Shown: positions 24,446 through 31,733 of the stretch, piece after piece | Numbering within the stretch: the stretch's first letter is position 1 | Layout of the letters: each line of letters begins with the position of its first letter | Assembly (NCBI GenBank): GCA_016793465.1 | Contig: JAEUJW010000022.1 | Coordinates: 1 to 64,000, forward strand | Direction of reading: 5' to 3' | Length of the DNA: 64,000 nucleotides | Source of the DNA: Myxococcales bacterium | Lineage (GTDB): Bacteria; Myxococcota; Polyangia; Nannocystales; Nannocystaceae | The notes under the pieces: model-generated | What the model was told of the DNA's origin: nothing | What the model saw: only the letters and a program-made list of their open reading frames with translations | Database searches by the model: none | Translations under genes and position numbers: made by a program

Positions 24446-25750
24446 ATGCGCCTCGTCGATCGGAGCCCCGAAGAGTTCGCCGCCCACCTGCGTTCCCTCG
24501 GCCTGCGCCGGGCCTACCTGATCCACGACGCCGACACCGGCCAGATCAAGACCTCGCACCCCGCGCTCGCCGAGCTCGCCGACTGGCTGCTCGCCGACAA
24601 CCGCGACTACCGCCGGCACGAGGGCGTGTTCCTGCAGGTCAACCGCAGCGGCGGCCTGTTCGGCGCGTTCGTCCAGGGCACCGCCCGCGGCCAGGGCCAG
24701 GGCGGCCTGCGCCACTGGCCCTACCCGACCCTCGCCGCCTTCCTGCGCGACGGCCTGCGCCTCGCCACCGGCATGGCCCGCAAGAACGCCCTCGCCGGCC
24801 TGTGGTGGGGCGGCGGCAAGGGCCTCATCGCCCGCCTGCCCGGCGACGCCTACAAGGACCCGGCCCAGCGCTCCGCCCTCTACTCCGAGTACGGCGCCTT
24901 CGTGACCTCGCTGCGCGGCTGCTACATCACCGCCGAGGACGCCGGCACCGGCCCGGCCGACATGGCCGTCGTGCACGGCCACACCCGCTTCGTCACCTGC
25001 ATCCCGCCGGCCATCGGCGGCTCCGGCAACCCCTCGCCGGCGACCGCCCGCGGGGTCGTGTGCGCGATGGAAGGCGCGCTCGCCCACAAGGGCATGGGCA
25101 GCCTGGCCGGCAAGAAGATCGTCATGCAGGGCGCCGGCAACGTCGCCGGCCACATGATCTCCGAGCTCCTGCAGCGCGGCGTCGCCGGCGTCGTCGCCAG
25201 CGAGCTGTCGCCCGAGCGCCGCGCCGAGCTCACCCAGCTGTTCGCCGGCGCCCCGCTCACCCTCGTCCCCGCCGTGCCCGGCGACGACGGCATCCTCGCC
25301 GAGCCGTGCGACATCCTCGCCCCCAACGCCCTCGGCGCCGTCCTCAACCCCGACACCATCCCGCGGATCCAGGCGCCGATCGTGTGCGGCGCCGCCAACA
25401 ACCAGCTGCTCGACGACGTGCGCGACGCCGAGGCCCTGCGCGCCCGCGGCGTCGTCTACGTGCCCGACTACCTGTGCAACCGCATGGGCATCGTCAACTG
25501 CGCCAACGAGCAGTACGGCTACCTCCCCGGCGACCCCGCCATCGAGCGCCACCTCGGCCGCGAGTGGGACAACAGCGTGTTCGTGATCACCCGCAAGTGC
25601 CTCGAGCTCGCCGAGCGCGAGGGCATCACCACCGCCGCCGCCGCCAACCGCATGGCCGACGAGGCCGCCCTCGTGCCCCATCCGATCTGGGGCAACCGCA
25701 CCCGCGGCATCATCGCCGGCCTCGTCGCCGACCGCTGGGACGCCGAGTAG
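24446..25750 (+). CDS. Glu/Leu/Phe/Val dehydrogenase family protein
   Basis: 434 residues. It catalyses reversible oxidative deamination of an amino acid with NAD(P). The catalytic Lys sits in LWWGGGKGLIARLPGD, followed by RGCYITAEDAGTGPADM. The NAD-binding domain begins VMQGAGNVAGHMISELL, with a Glu (ASELS) at the end of beta2 favouring NAD+. CDILAPNALGAVLN and VCGAANNQLL complete the Rossmann domain. It resembles leucine/valine dehydrogenases more than hexameric glutamate dehydrogenases, but substrate cannot be fixed by eye. It appears monocistronic and its stop lies immediately before the stop of a minus-strand remnant. Confidence 0.87.
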   Translation: MRLVDRSPEEFAAHLRSLGLRRAYLIHDADTGQIKTSHPALAELADWLLADNRDYRRHEGVFLQVNRSGGLFGAFVQGTARGQGQGGLRHWPYPTLAAFLRDGLRLATGMARKNALAGLWWGGGKGLIARLPGDAYKDPAQRSALYSEYGAFVTSLRGCYITAEDAGTGPADMAVVHGHTRFVTCIPPAIGGSGNPSPATARGVVCAMEGALAHKGMGSLAGKKIVMQGAGNVAGHMISELLQRGVAGVVASELSPERRAELTQLFAGAPLTLVPAVPGDDGILAEPCDILAPNALGAVLNPDTIPRIQAPIVCGAANNQLLDDVRDAEALRARGVVYVPDYLCNRMGIVNCANEQYGYLPGDPAIERHLGREWDNSVFVITRKCLELAEREGITTAAAANRMADEAALVPHPIWGNRTRGIIAGLVADRWDAE

Positions 25751-25899
25751 TCAGCGCTTCGCGGCCATGCGCCGCGGATCGCCGAAGAACTCGAGGACGT
25801 CGGCCACGGCCTGGTCCGCCGTGTCCCGGCCACGAACGGCAAGCGCGTCCAGCAGCCCGCGCCCACCTGTGCGGCGAGCCCGCTCGCGTCGCCTGAACC
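25751..25899 (-). pseudogene. Start-less 3' coding remnant
   Basis: The minus strand reads GLLDALAVRGRDTADQAV then ADVLEFFGDPRRMAAKR and stops at 25751-25753, directly abutting the dehydrogenase stop. Codons are host-like, but the frame closes near 25990 with no plausible start, so it looks like the end of a deleted gene. The plus strand of the same segment instead resembles a degenerate sigma-region-4-like tail, so the true coding strand is uncertain. Confidence 0.35.
25841..25899 (+). repeat. Left repeat flanking the type VI cargo cassette
   Basis: Starts AAGCGCGTCCAGCA and ends CGCCTGAACC. It aligns with 30854-30913 over about 60 bp with a few substitutions and small indels; looser similarity continues leftwards to about 25771. 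Confidence 0.65.
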
Positions 25900-26143
25900 C
25901 CGCCGCTCGCGGGGAAGGCGAGGGCGCGGACGCGTGGCCGACCGACTGCCGCGCGGTGCAGTCGGCTCGCGCGCCGAGGTGTCCATCACCCGCTCATTCC
26001 GGCGACCGTCCGCTCCGCTCGCCGACCTTCGACGAGCGCGACGCCGACGGCGCGGCCCCGGGCCGACGGCCCGTTCACGCCCGCTCGTCGGACCCTAAGC
26101 GCCCGCGCGCCCGCGACGCCTGTCCCCGTCCGCCTGACCCCGA

Positions 26144-26149
26144 TAGACT
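26144..26149 (+). promoter_or_regulatory. TANNNT -10 box, 6 nt before ATG 26156
   Basis: TAGACT, then GCCCCG, then ATG 26156. That ATG opens MALHDES, which runs out of frame with the DUF2169 gene that starts at 26179. Confidence 0.42.
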
Positions 26150-26178
26150 GCCCCGATGGCCTTGCACGACGAGTCGCG

Positions 26179-27180
26179 GTGCTGCAGCTGACCTGCACGA
26201 CCCCATTCAACGCGGGGTTCGACCTCTTTCCCGACTCATCCGGAGTCGACCACGTGTTCATCGCGGTCAAGGCGACGTTTCGCCTCGGCATCCCGTTGAC
26301 AATCGCCGACGACCAGGTGCCGCTCCACGACCGCGACGTCTACTTCGGCGAGCCCGGTCGCACGAGTGTCCGCTACCCCGGCGAGCGCCACCTCTGCAAG
26401 CCCGCCACCGACGTGCTGCTCGTCGGCCAGGCCCACGCACCCCGCGGCAAGCCCGTCCAGCGCCTCACCGTCACGGTCGCCGTCGCCGGCCTGCGCAAGG
26501 CCGTCGACGTGCTCGGAGATCGTCGCCGCGGCCGCGTCGGCGTCACTTCCTGCGAGCCGTTCGTGGCGATGCCCCTGGTCTACGAGCGAGCGTTCGGCGG
26601 GACCCGCTTGTCCGCCGGCAAGCCGATCGCCCACGACCCGCGCAACCCGGTCGGCCGCGGCTATCGCGGCCCCCGCGGCGGCGACGACGACGACGACGCG
26701 CTGCCGAACCTCGAGGACCCGTCCGCGCCCTGCCTCGACGTCGGCGACCGCGCCGTCCCGGCTTGCTTCGCCCCGATCGCCCCCGGCTGGGCCCCTCGGT
26801 GCGTCCGCGCCGGCACCTACGACGCTGACTGGCAGACCCGACGCGCCCCGTTCTTGCCCGCGGACTTCGACCCGCGGTTCTTCAACACCGCGGCCGCGGA
26901 GCTGATCGCCCCCGGCCACCTCGTCGGCGGCGAGCGCGTCGAGGTCGTTCATGCCTCGCCCGACGGCCCCCTGCTCCTCAACCTCCCGATCGTCGATCAC
27001 GCGATCACCGTGCGGATCGCCGGCGAGCGCAACCGCCTGCGACCCGCCCTCGAGACTGTCCTGCTCGAGCCCGACGAGCGCCGCCTGTGCATGACCTGGC
27101 GCGCCGCCGTCGCCTGCGACCGCCAGGTCCTGCGCATCGAGAACGTCACCGTCGGCCTCGACAGCCTGAGGTTCGCGTGA
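26179..27180 (+). CDS. DUF2169 domain protein (type VI secretion cargo adaptor)
   Basis: 333 residues from GTG 26179. The start LTCTTPFNAGFDLF then VFIAVKATFRL matches the DUF2169 N-terminus; LVYERAFGG and DPRNPVGRGY are the family's central motifs, and FFNTAAAELIAPGHLVGGE the C-terminal one. DUF2169 proteins act as adaptors or chaperones that load PAAR-linked effectors onto the VgrG tip. An upstream ATG (26156) with a good -10 box would add MALHDESR but needs a +1 shift, so the annotated N-terminus may be short. It overlaps the next gene by 4 bp (GTGA). Confidence 0.87.
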   Translation: MLQLTCTTPFNAGFDLFPDSSGVDHVFIAVKATFRLGIPLTIADDQVPLHDRDVYFGEPGRTSVRYPGERHLCKPATDVLLVGQAHAPRGKPVQRLTVTVAVAGLRKAVDVLGDRRRGRVGVTSCEPFVAMPLVYERAFGGTRLSAGKPIAHDPRNPVGRGYRGPRGGDDDDDALPNLEDPSAPCLDVGDRAVPACFAPIAPGWAPRCVRAGTYDADWQTRRAPFLPADFDPRFFNTAAAELIAPGHLVGGERVEVVHASPDGPLLLNLPIVDHAITVRIAGERNRLRPALETVLLEPDERRLCMTWRAAVACDRQVLRIENVTVGLDSLRFA

Positions 27181-28256
27181 CCCTCCGCGGCGCGTGGATC
27201 CACGGCGTCGGCATGACCACGCCCGTCGGGCTGCACGCGCACGCCACCGCCGCGGCCGTCCGCGCCGGCGTCGGCCGCCAGCGCGAGAGTGCGTTCTCCA
27301 GCGGCACCGGCGAGCCCCTGATCCTCGCGTGGCTCTCCGACGATGTCCTGCCCCCCCTCGCGCCCTCGCTCGCGGGCCGCCGCGACCTCGCGGAGCGCCA
27401 CGTCCGCGGCCTGCGGCTCGCGTCCCGCTGCCTCCGCGAGGCCACCGCCGCGCTCCCGTCCGCGGCCGGCGTCCCGCTGCTGCTCGCCGGCCCCGAGACC
27501 TATCGCGGACACGCCTCGACCGCCCACCCCGATCTCCTCGCCCACCTCCGGATCCAGACCGGCGTCGACTTCGCCGAGCGTCACAGCGCCGTGTCGCTGC
27601 GAGGACGCGCCGGCGCCCTCGCCCTGCTCACCACGGCGCTGCGCCTGCTCCACGCCGACGGCCTCCCCTACGTGATGCTCGGCGGCCTCGACAGCCACTT
27701 CGATCTCCCTCTCGTCGGCGCCCTCGATCACGCCGGCCGGGTCCAGGCCGCCGGCGTCGTCGATGGGTTCGTCCCCGGCGAGGGCGCCGCGTTCCTCCTG
27801 CTGTCGGCCCGCCGCCGCCTGCCCGCGAGCACGGGCTTCGCCTGGCTCGGCCCGCCCGGCCTCGCCGAGGAGGAGGGCCACCGCCACAACGACCTGCCCA
27901 ACCGCGGCGACGGCCTCGCCGACGCCGTCCGCGCCGCCGTCCTGGGCTGCCCCGCCGGCGCGATCCGCCGCGCCTATGGCAGCCTCAACGGCGAGCGCTA
28001 CGGGGTCAAGGAGTGGGGCGTCGCGGCGCTCCGCTCGGCCGCCGCGTTCCACCCCGAGCTCCGGCTGCACCATCCCGCCGACTGCCTCGGCGACCCCGGC
28101 GCGGCCGCCGGTCCGCTCCTGATCGGCCTCGCGGCCCTCGACCTCTCGAAGGACCCCACCGTCGACGCGAGCCTGGTCTGGTGCTCCTCGGAGGGCCCGC
28201 TGCGAGGCGCGACGGTCGTCCGCCGCGAGCCGGCGGCGGCTCCGCTGTCGACCTGA
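27177..28256 (+). CDS. Thiolase-fold (beta-ketoacyl synthase-like) protein of the type VI cassette
   Basis: 359 residues, GTG overlapping the DUF2169 stop. WIHGVGMTTPVGLHAHATAAAVRAG is a thiolase-fold N-terminus; LHADGLPYVMLGGLDSHFD and DGFVPGEGAAFLLLSAR match the KAS core. By eye the nucleophile position (TACATG in FabF) aligns with SLRGRAG, so the catalytic Cys is missing and no condensing activity is expected. Such degenerate thiolase-like proteins are found next to DUF2169 and PAAR genes and probably help effector loading. Confidence 0.78.
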   Translation: MTLRGAWIHGVGMTTPVGLHAHATAAAVRAGVGRQRESAFSSGTGEPLILAWLSDDVLPPLAPSLAGRRDLAERHVRGLRLASRCLREATAALPSAAGVPLLLAGPETYRGHASTAHPDLLAHLRIQTGVDFAERHSAVSLRGRAGALALLTTALRLLHADGLPYVMLGGLDSHFDLPLVGALDHAGRVQAAGVVDGFVPGEGAAFLLLSARRRLPASTGFAWLGPPGLAEEEGHRHNDLPNRGDGLADAVRAAVLGCPAGAIRRAYGSLNGERYGVKEWGVAALRSAAAFHPELRLHHPADCLGDPGAAAGPLLIGLAALDLSKDPTVDASLVWCSSEGPLRGATVVRREPAAAPLST

Positions 28257-28265
28257 CCGTCGCGC

Positions 28266-29048
28266 CTACGGCGCCGGCTTGACGAGCAGGGTCACCGGCG
28301 CCGAGTCCGACAACAACGTCGACGGATCCGCCACCATCATCGTCAGCACGCGCGGGCCGGCAACCTCGCAGCGCAGCGTCGTCGTCAACCCGGGCGCTCC
28401 GTCGATCCGCACAGCTCCTTCACCGCCGACGAACCCGACCATCAGCTCCGCGGCGGTCGCCCGCACGCGCAGCGTGACCGTGAACCACTCGTCGACCTCG
28501 ACCTCCCGCGCCGACTTCTTCACGGCCTCGATCCGCGGCCTCGCAGCGGCCACGTCGGCCACGATGTGCGCGTCGATCAGCGCCTGGAGTCCGCGGGCGA
28601 TCGCCACCGCGTCGACCCCGGGCGCGTCGTCGACGAGGATCCACGCGCACACGTTGCTCGCGGCCCAGATCAGGCTGTCGCCGCTGCGGCCCGGAGAGAT
28701 CGCGGCGACGTCGCCGAGGTCTGCCGGACCCGCGACGTAGGGCACGTCCTCCATCGTGCTGTTGGTCGCCACCATGAGCAGCCGCTCGCGCGCCGCGGCC
28801 GCGCCGACGCTGGACACGAACACCGAGATCTTGATCCTCCCGTCGCCGCGCGCCCAGGTCCAGTCCCGCGTCGCCTCACCCGGCTCGAGCGGCAGCGCGG
28901 CGTCGCCGAGCGACCGCCACGCGTCGCCCACCAGCGGCTGCAGATCGGCGCTCGCCCACGGCAGCGCGACCCCTCGCGCGTCGTCCGGGAACGTCCGGTG
29001 GTCGAGCCCCAACCGCCCTCGCAACAGCTCGATCTTGTCGTTCGTCAT
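28266..29048 (-). CDS. Unknown protein downstream of the effector; candidate immunity or accessory
   Basis: 260 residues, no signal peptide or membrane helix. The N-terminal half has alternating strands (RIKISVFVSSVG and SLIWAASNVCAWILVDD) and the C-terminal half VDEWFTVTLRVRATAAELMV and TLRCEVAGPRVLTMMVAD. No family is recognised. It is last in the minus-strand operon PAAR-effector-this gene, 69 bp after the effector, the usual place for a cognate immunity protein. Being cytoplasmic, it would neutralise an effector acting in the cytoplasm, or assist loading. Confidence 0.68.
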   Translation of the reverse strand: MTNDKIELLRGRLGLDHRTFPDDARGVALPWASADLQPLVGDAWRSLGDAALPLEPGEATRDWTWARGDGRIKISVFVSSVGAAAARERLLMVATNSTMEDVPYVAGPADLGDVAAISPGRSGDSLIWAASNVCAWILVDDAPGVDAVAIARGLQALIDAHIVADVAAARPRIEAVKKSAREVEVDEWFTVTLRVRATAAELMVGFVGGEGAVRIDGAPGLTTTLRCEVAGPRVLTMMVADPSTLLSDSAPVTLLVKPAP

Positions 29049-29117
29049 GATTGCCCTCTGCGGGGTCCTCGGCTCCGGTTCGACGCGCGGCGGACCCGGG
29101 GGCACGGTCGCCCACGG

Positions 29118-30263
29118 TCATGACACGCTCGTGACACCGCTGAACGTTACCATGTCCGCGGCCGTACCCGGTCGGCCGCCACGATACAGCGCCGGGTCGG
29201 CGTCGATCGCCGCCGCCACGTACTCGACGCGTGACTCGGTCCCCACGTGCGGCCCGGCGCAGGCGTCGTGGACCTTGGCGAGCTCGACGAACGCGTGGTT
29301 GCCGAACGCCGTCCGCTTGGGATCCTTGGGGTCGACCGACTGGGCCGTCCCGGCGCTCTCGTAGAACGGGCTGTTGCAGGGTCCCACGCCGACGAGGTGG
29401 GTGCCCTTGATGAACCCGTACGGGTTGAGGAACACCCAGGTGACCGCCACGCCGACCGCCCCCGCGAGCACCTGCACCGCGCCGGCCTGGTCGTAGCAGT
29501 TGATCCGCTGGCTCTTCTGGTTCAGGTAGTCCGCCAGACGAAACACGCCGCCGCGGCTGGAGACCCCGTAGTGCGAGGCCCCCCGCTGCGAGTCGTAGCG
29601 CATCCCGTGGTCCGAGTGGCAGTAGCGGGTGATCTTGGCGACCGCGAGCGCCTGCTCGTCCGGCTTGACGCCCCGCACCGCCCCGCGCTGACACACCAGC
29701 CGCAGCGCCTCGACCCACACCCCCTGCGTGTACGCGGCGATCGGCGCGGCGAGCACGAAGAATAGCTCGACGAAGCTCTGGTTCATGGTCCATGCCGCTG
29801 TCCCCGGCGCCTCCATGTCCCAGAGGATCGAGCCGCGCAGGTGCTCGATGCCCTCCGGCGGCTCCGTGATCCTCGCCGCCACCGTGTGCGTCCCCGCGGC
29901 CAGCGGGCACGCGCCCTCGACGACCAGCGCGCCGAGCTTGCCGACCAGCTTGCCGGTCCCCGACACGTTCTCGCACTTCTTGACCTCGACCTTGACCTCG
30001 ACCTCGCGGGCGCCCCCCGCGTCCTTGACCAGATAGACCGCCGCGCGCTTCGAGTACGGCCCCCGGGGCAGCTTGAGCGGCTCGGCGAGGTCCCACTTGT
30101 CGAGCACGTCCTCGCCGTACTTCCAGTGCGGCCCGGCGATCGTCGCCTTCGACCGCACCGCGGCGATGCGCGACTTGAACGTGACCTCGACGACCCTACC
30201 CACCCACACCTTCGGCGGCTCGGACCCTGCCCCCGCCCCGGCGGGCTCACCGAGCTGCGTCAT
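29118..30263 (-). CDS. Putative type VI effector with a papain/transglutaminase-like Cys-His-Asp site
   Basis: 381 residues, ATG 3 bp after the PAAR stop. Residues about 15-145 form a beta-rich N-terminal module (VGRVVEVTFKSRIAAVR and GTHTVAARITEPPEG). The C-terminal half contains RINC256YDQAGAVQVL, FGNH323AFVELAKV and HD333AC, in the order of a Cys-His-Asp catalytic triad. Between them, FLNPYGFIKGTHLVGVGPCN could form the core sheet. No known effector family is recognised. A peptidase, amidase or transglutaminase-like activity is inferred from motif order and context only. Confidence 0.7.
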   Translation of the reverse strand: MTQLGEPAGAGAGSEPPKVWVGRVVEVTFKSRIAAVRSKATIAGPHWKYGEDVLDKWDLAEPLKLPRGPYSKRAAVYLVKDAGGAREVEVKVEVKKCENVSGTGKLVGKLGALVVEGACPLAAGTHTVAARITEPPEGIEHLRGSILWDMEAPGTAAWTMNQSFVELFFVLAAPIAAYTQGVWVEALRLVCQRGAVRGVKPDEQALAVAKITRYCHSDHGMRYDSQRGASHYGVSSRGGVFRLADYLNQKSQRINCYDQAGAVQVLAGAVGVAVTWVFLNPYGFIKGTHLVGVGPCNSPFYESAGTAQSVDPKDPKRTAFGNHAFVELAKVHDACAGPHVGTESRVEYVAAAIDADPALYRGGRPGTAADMVTFSGVTSVS

Positions 30264-30266
30264 GGC

Positions 30267-30647
30267 TCACCCCGCGGCGTTCTTCTTGTTGTGGAACAGC
30301 GGGTCGCCGAGGCGGCACACGTTCTTGCCCGCGAACTTGACGTCGAACGAGAACATCATGAACTCGCAGACCCCGCGGTGGACCCCCGAGACCACCCCGC
30401 CGAGCGTGCCTGGCTCGTCCCCCGACGACGTCCTGTACTCGGCGCCTTTGACCATCGGCATGCACCCGTCGACAACCACGTTCTTCGGCCCCTTCGCCGT
30501 GTCCGCGGCCTTGCCGACGTTCGGGTACGGCACCGGCACCGGCCCGCCCGGCGTCGGCGTCTTGCACACGTCCGGGAATACCGTGCTCACGCCCCCGCTC
30601 TGTCGATGGACCACCCCACGCCCGTTGGCGAACACCGTGCAGCCCAC
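30267..30647 (-). CDS. PAAR-like DUF4150 protein (type VI spike tip)
   Basis: 126 residues from GTG 30647. VFPDVCKTPTPGGPVPVPYPN is the diagnostic DUF4150 motif; SGDEPGTLGGVVSGVHRG and FMMFSFDVKFAGKNVCRLGDP complete the fold. These proteins cap VgrG and carry effectors. It is the first gene of the three-gene minus-strand operon, coupled to the effector by a 3-bp gap. No vgrG or structural type VI genes lie in the window, so this is an orphan cargo cassette. Confidence 0.9.
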   Translation of the reverse strand: MGCTVFANGRGVVHRQSGGVSTVFPDVCKTPTPGGPVPVPYPNVGKAADTAKGPKNVVVDGCMPMVKGAEYRTSSGDEPGTLGGVVSGVHRGVCEFMMFSFDVKFAGKNVCRLGDPLFHNKKNAAG

Positions 30648-30853
30648 AACCCCGGCAACGTATCAAACGCCCCGACAATCGACAACGACGGCGCCGCTGC
30701 GCGTCGACCGCGTACGGGTTCGCTCGCGGAGCTCCCTCCGTTCGCGCCCGTGAGCTCGCGGGCGCCCGCCGAATCGCGTGACGGACTGCGGCTGCGACGA
30801 CCACGGATCGACGCGATGCGCGAGCACCTCGACGTCTCCCCGAGAACACCCGC

Positions 30854-30913
30854 AAGCGCGTCCAGCAAGCCCGCTCCCACCTGCGCGGCCCGCTCGCCCG
30901 CGTCACCTGAACC
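30854..30913 (+). repeat. Right repeat flanking the type VI cargo cassette
   Basis: Matches the left copy at 25841-25899. On the plus strand it reads ENTRKRVQQARSHLRGPLA and then stops (TGA 30908-30910), resembling the end of sigma-70 region 4; the left copy reads the same way only after restoring one base. Confidence 0.65.
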
Positions 30914-30970
30914 AGCGTATCGCCGGACCGCCGGCGATCTGCCAGTACGCGGCCCCTACACCCCGAAATT

Positions 30971-30988
30971 TTACCGCGTCCTTACCGC
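30971..30988 (+). promoter_or_regulatory. Tandem TTACCGC boxes, 11-bp period (OmpR-family type site)
   Basis: TTACCGC at 30971-30977 and 30982-30988, one helical turn apart, 40 nt before the response regulator start. The spacing fits the direct-repeat half-sites bound by OmpR/PhoB dimers, so autoregulation is likely. Confidence 0.5.
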
Positions 30989-31028
30989 CGCCCCCTCGCC
31001 GCGCCGCCGCGTTTCGTGACACCCTGCG

Positions 31029-31733
31029 ATGGTGACCGCCGACCTCCCGCGCGCCCTCGTCGTCGAGGATGAACCCGCGATCCGCCACGGCCTCGTCGAG
31101 CTGCTGCGCGCCCAGGGCATCGACCTCGACGTCGCCGCCGACGGGGGCGAGGCCCACGTCAAGATGCAGGCCCGGCGCTACGACCTGATCCTGCTCGACT
31201 GGATGCTGCCCGGGGTCGACGGCCTGACCCTCCTCCAGCGCCTGCGCGCCCGCGGCGACCTCACCCCCGTGCTCATGCTGACCGCCCGCGGCGCCGAGGC
31301 AGACATCGTCGCCGGCATCGACGCCGGCGCCGACGACTACGTGACCAAGCCGTTCGGCATCCGCGAGCTGGTGGCCCGCGTGCGCGGCCTGCTGCGCCGC
31401 CCGCGTCCCGCCGCCCCGACCGCCGGCTTCCGCGTCGGCGACGTCACCGCCGACCTCGCCGCGCTCACGCTCACCTGGCCCGGAGGACAGGTCGCGCTGA
31501 CCGCCCGCGAGGGCCTCATCCTCGACTACCTGCGCGCCCGCCCCGGCGTCGCGGTCACCCGCGAGGCCCTGCTCACCGACGTGTGGGGCTACCACGACGG
31601 CAGCATCCGCACCCGCACGGTCGACGTGCACATCCTCCAGCTCCGCAACAAGCTGCGCGACGTGCCCGGCGGCGAGGCCTGGATCGGCACCGTGCGCGGC
31701 CGCGGCTACCGCTTCGAGGCCGCCCCGCGATGA
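31029..31733 (+). CDS. OmpR-family response regulator
   Basis: 234 residues. The receiver domain (1-120) has the acidic pair in VVEDEP, the phospho-acceptor Asp57 in LILLDWMLPGVDG, Thr in LMLTARG and Lys in DDYVTKPFG. The C-terminal winged helix (140-232) contains LTAREGLILDYL, VTREALLTDVWG and the wing RTRTVDVHILQLRNKL to GRGYRFE. It overlaps the sensor kinase gene by 4 bp (ATGA). The paired 11-bp boxes upstream suggest it controls its own operon. Confidence 0.94.
   Translation: MVTADLPRALVVEDEPAIRHGLVELLRAQGIDLDVAADGGEAHVKMQARRYDLILLDWMLPGVDGLTLLQRLRARGDLTPVLMLTARGAEADIVAGIDAGADDYVTKPFGIRELVARVRGLLRRPRPAAPTAGFRVGDVTADLAALTLTWPGGQVALTAREGLILDYLRARPGVAVTREALLTDVWGYHDGSIRTRTVDVHILQLRNKLRDVPGGEAWIGTVRGRGYRFEAAPR

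Larger units (their letters stand above)
25751..26178. other. 428-bp gap with a gene remnant and the left copy of a cassette-flanking repeat
   Basis: No complete gene is seen. It contains a minus-strand 3' coding remnant (25751-25899), the left flanking repeat (25841-25899), GC-rich hairpins around 25897-25920, and the -10 box at 26144. Confidence 0.6.
30648..31028. other. 381-bp gap holding the right flanking repeat and a regulator box
   Basis: No gene is supported. It holds the right cassette-flanking repeat (30854-30913) and the tandem TTACCGC boxes (30971-30988) before the response regulator gene. Upstream sequence for the PAAR operon shows no clear -10/-35. Confidence 0.55.

Noticed and set aside
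25767..26142. Arg/Pro-rich plus-strand frame before the DUF2169 gene
   Set aside because: Contains the degenerate repeat, lacks codon bias of real genes and has no start signal.
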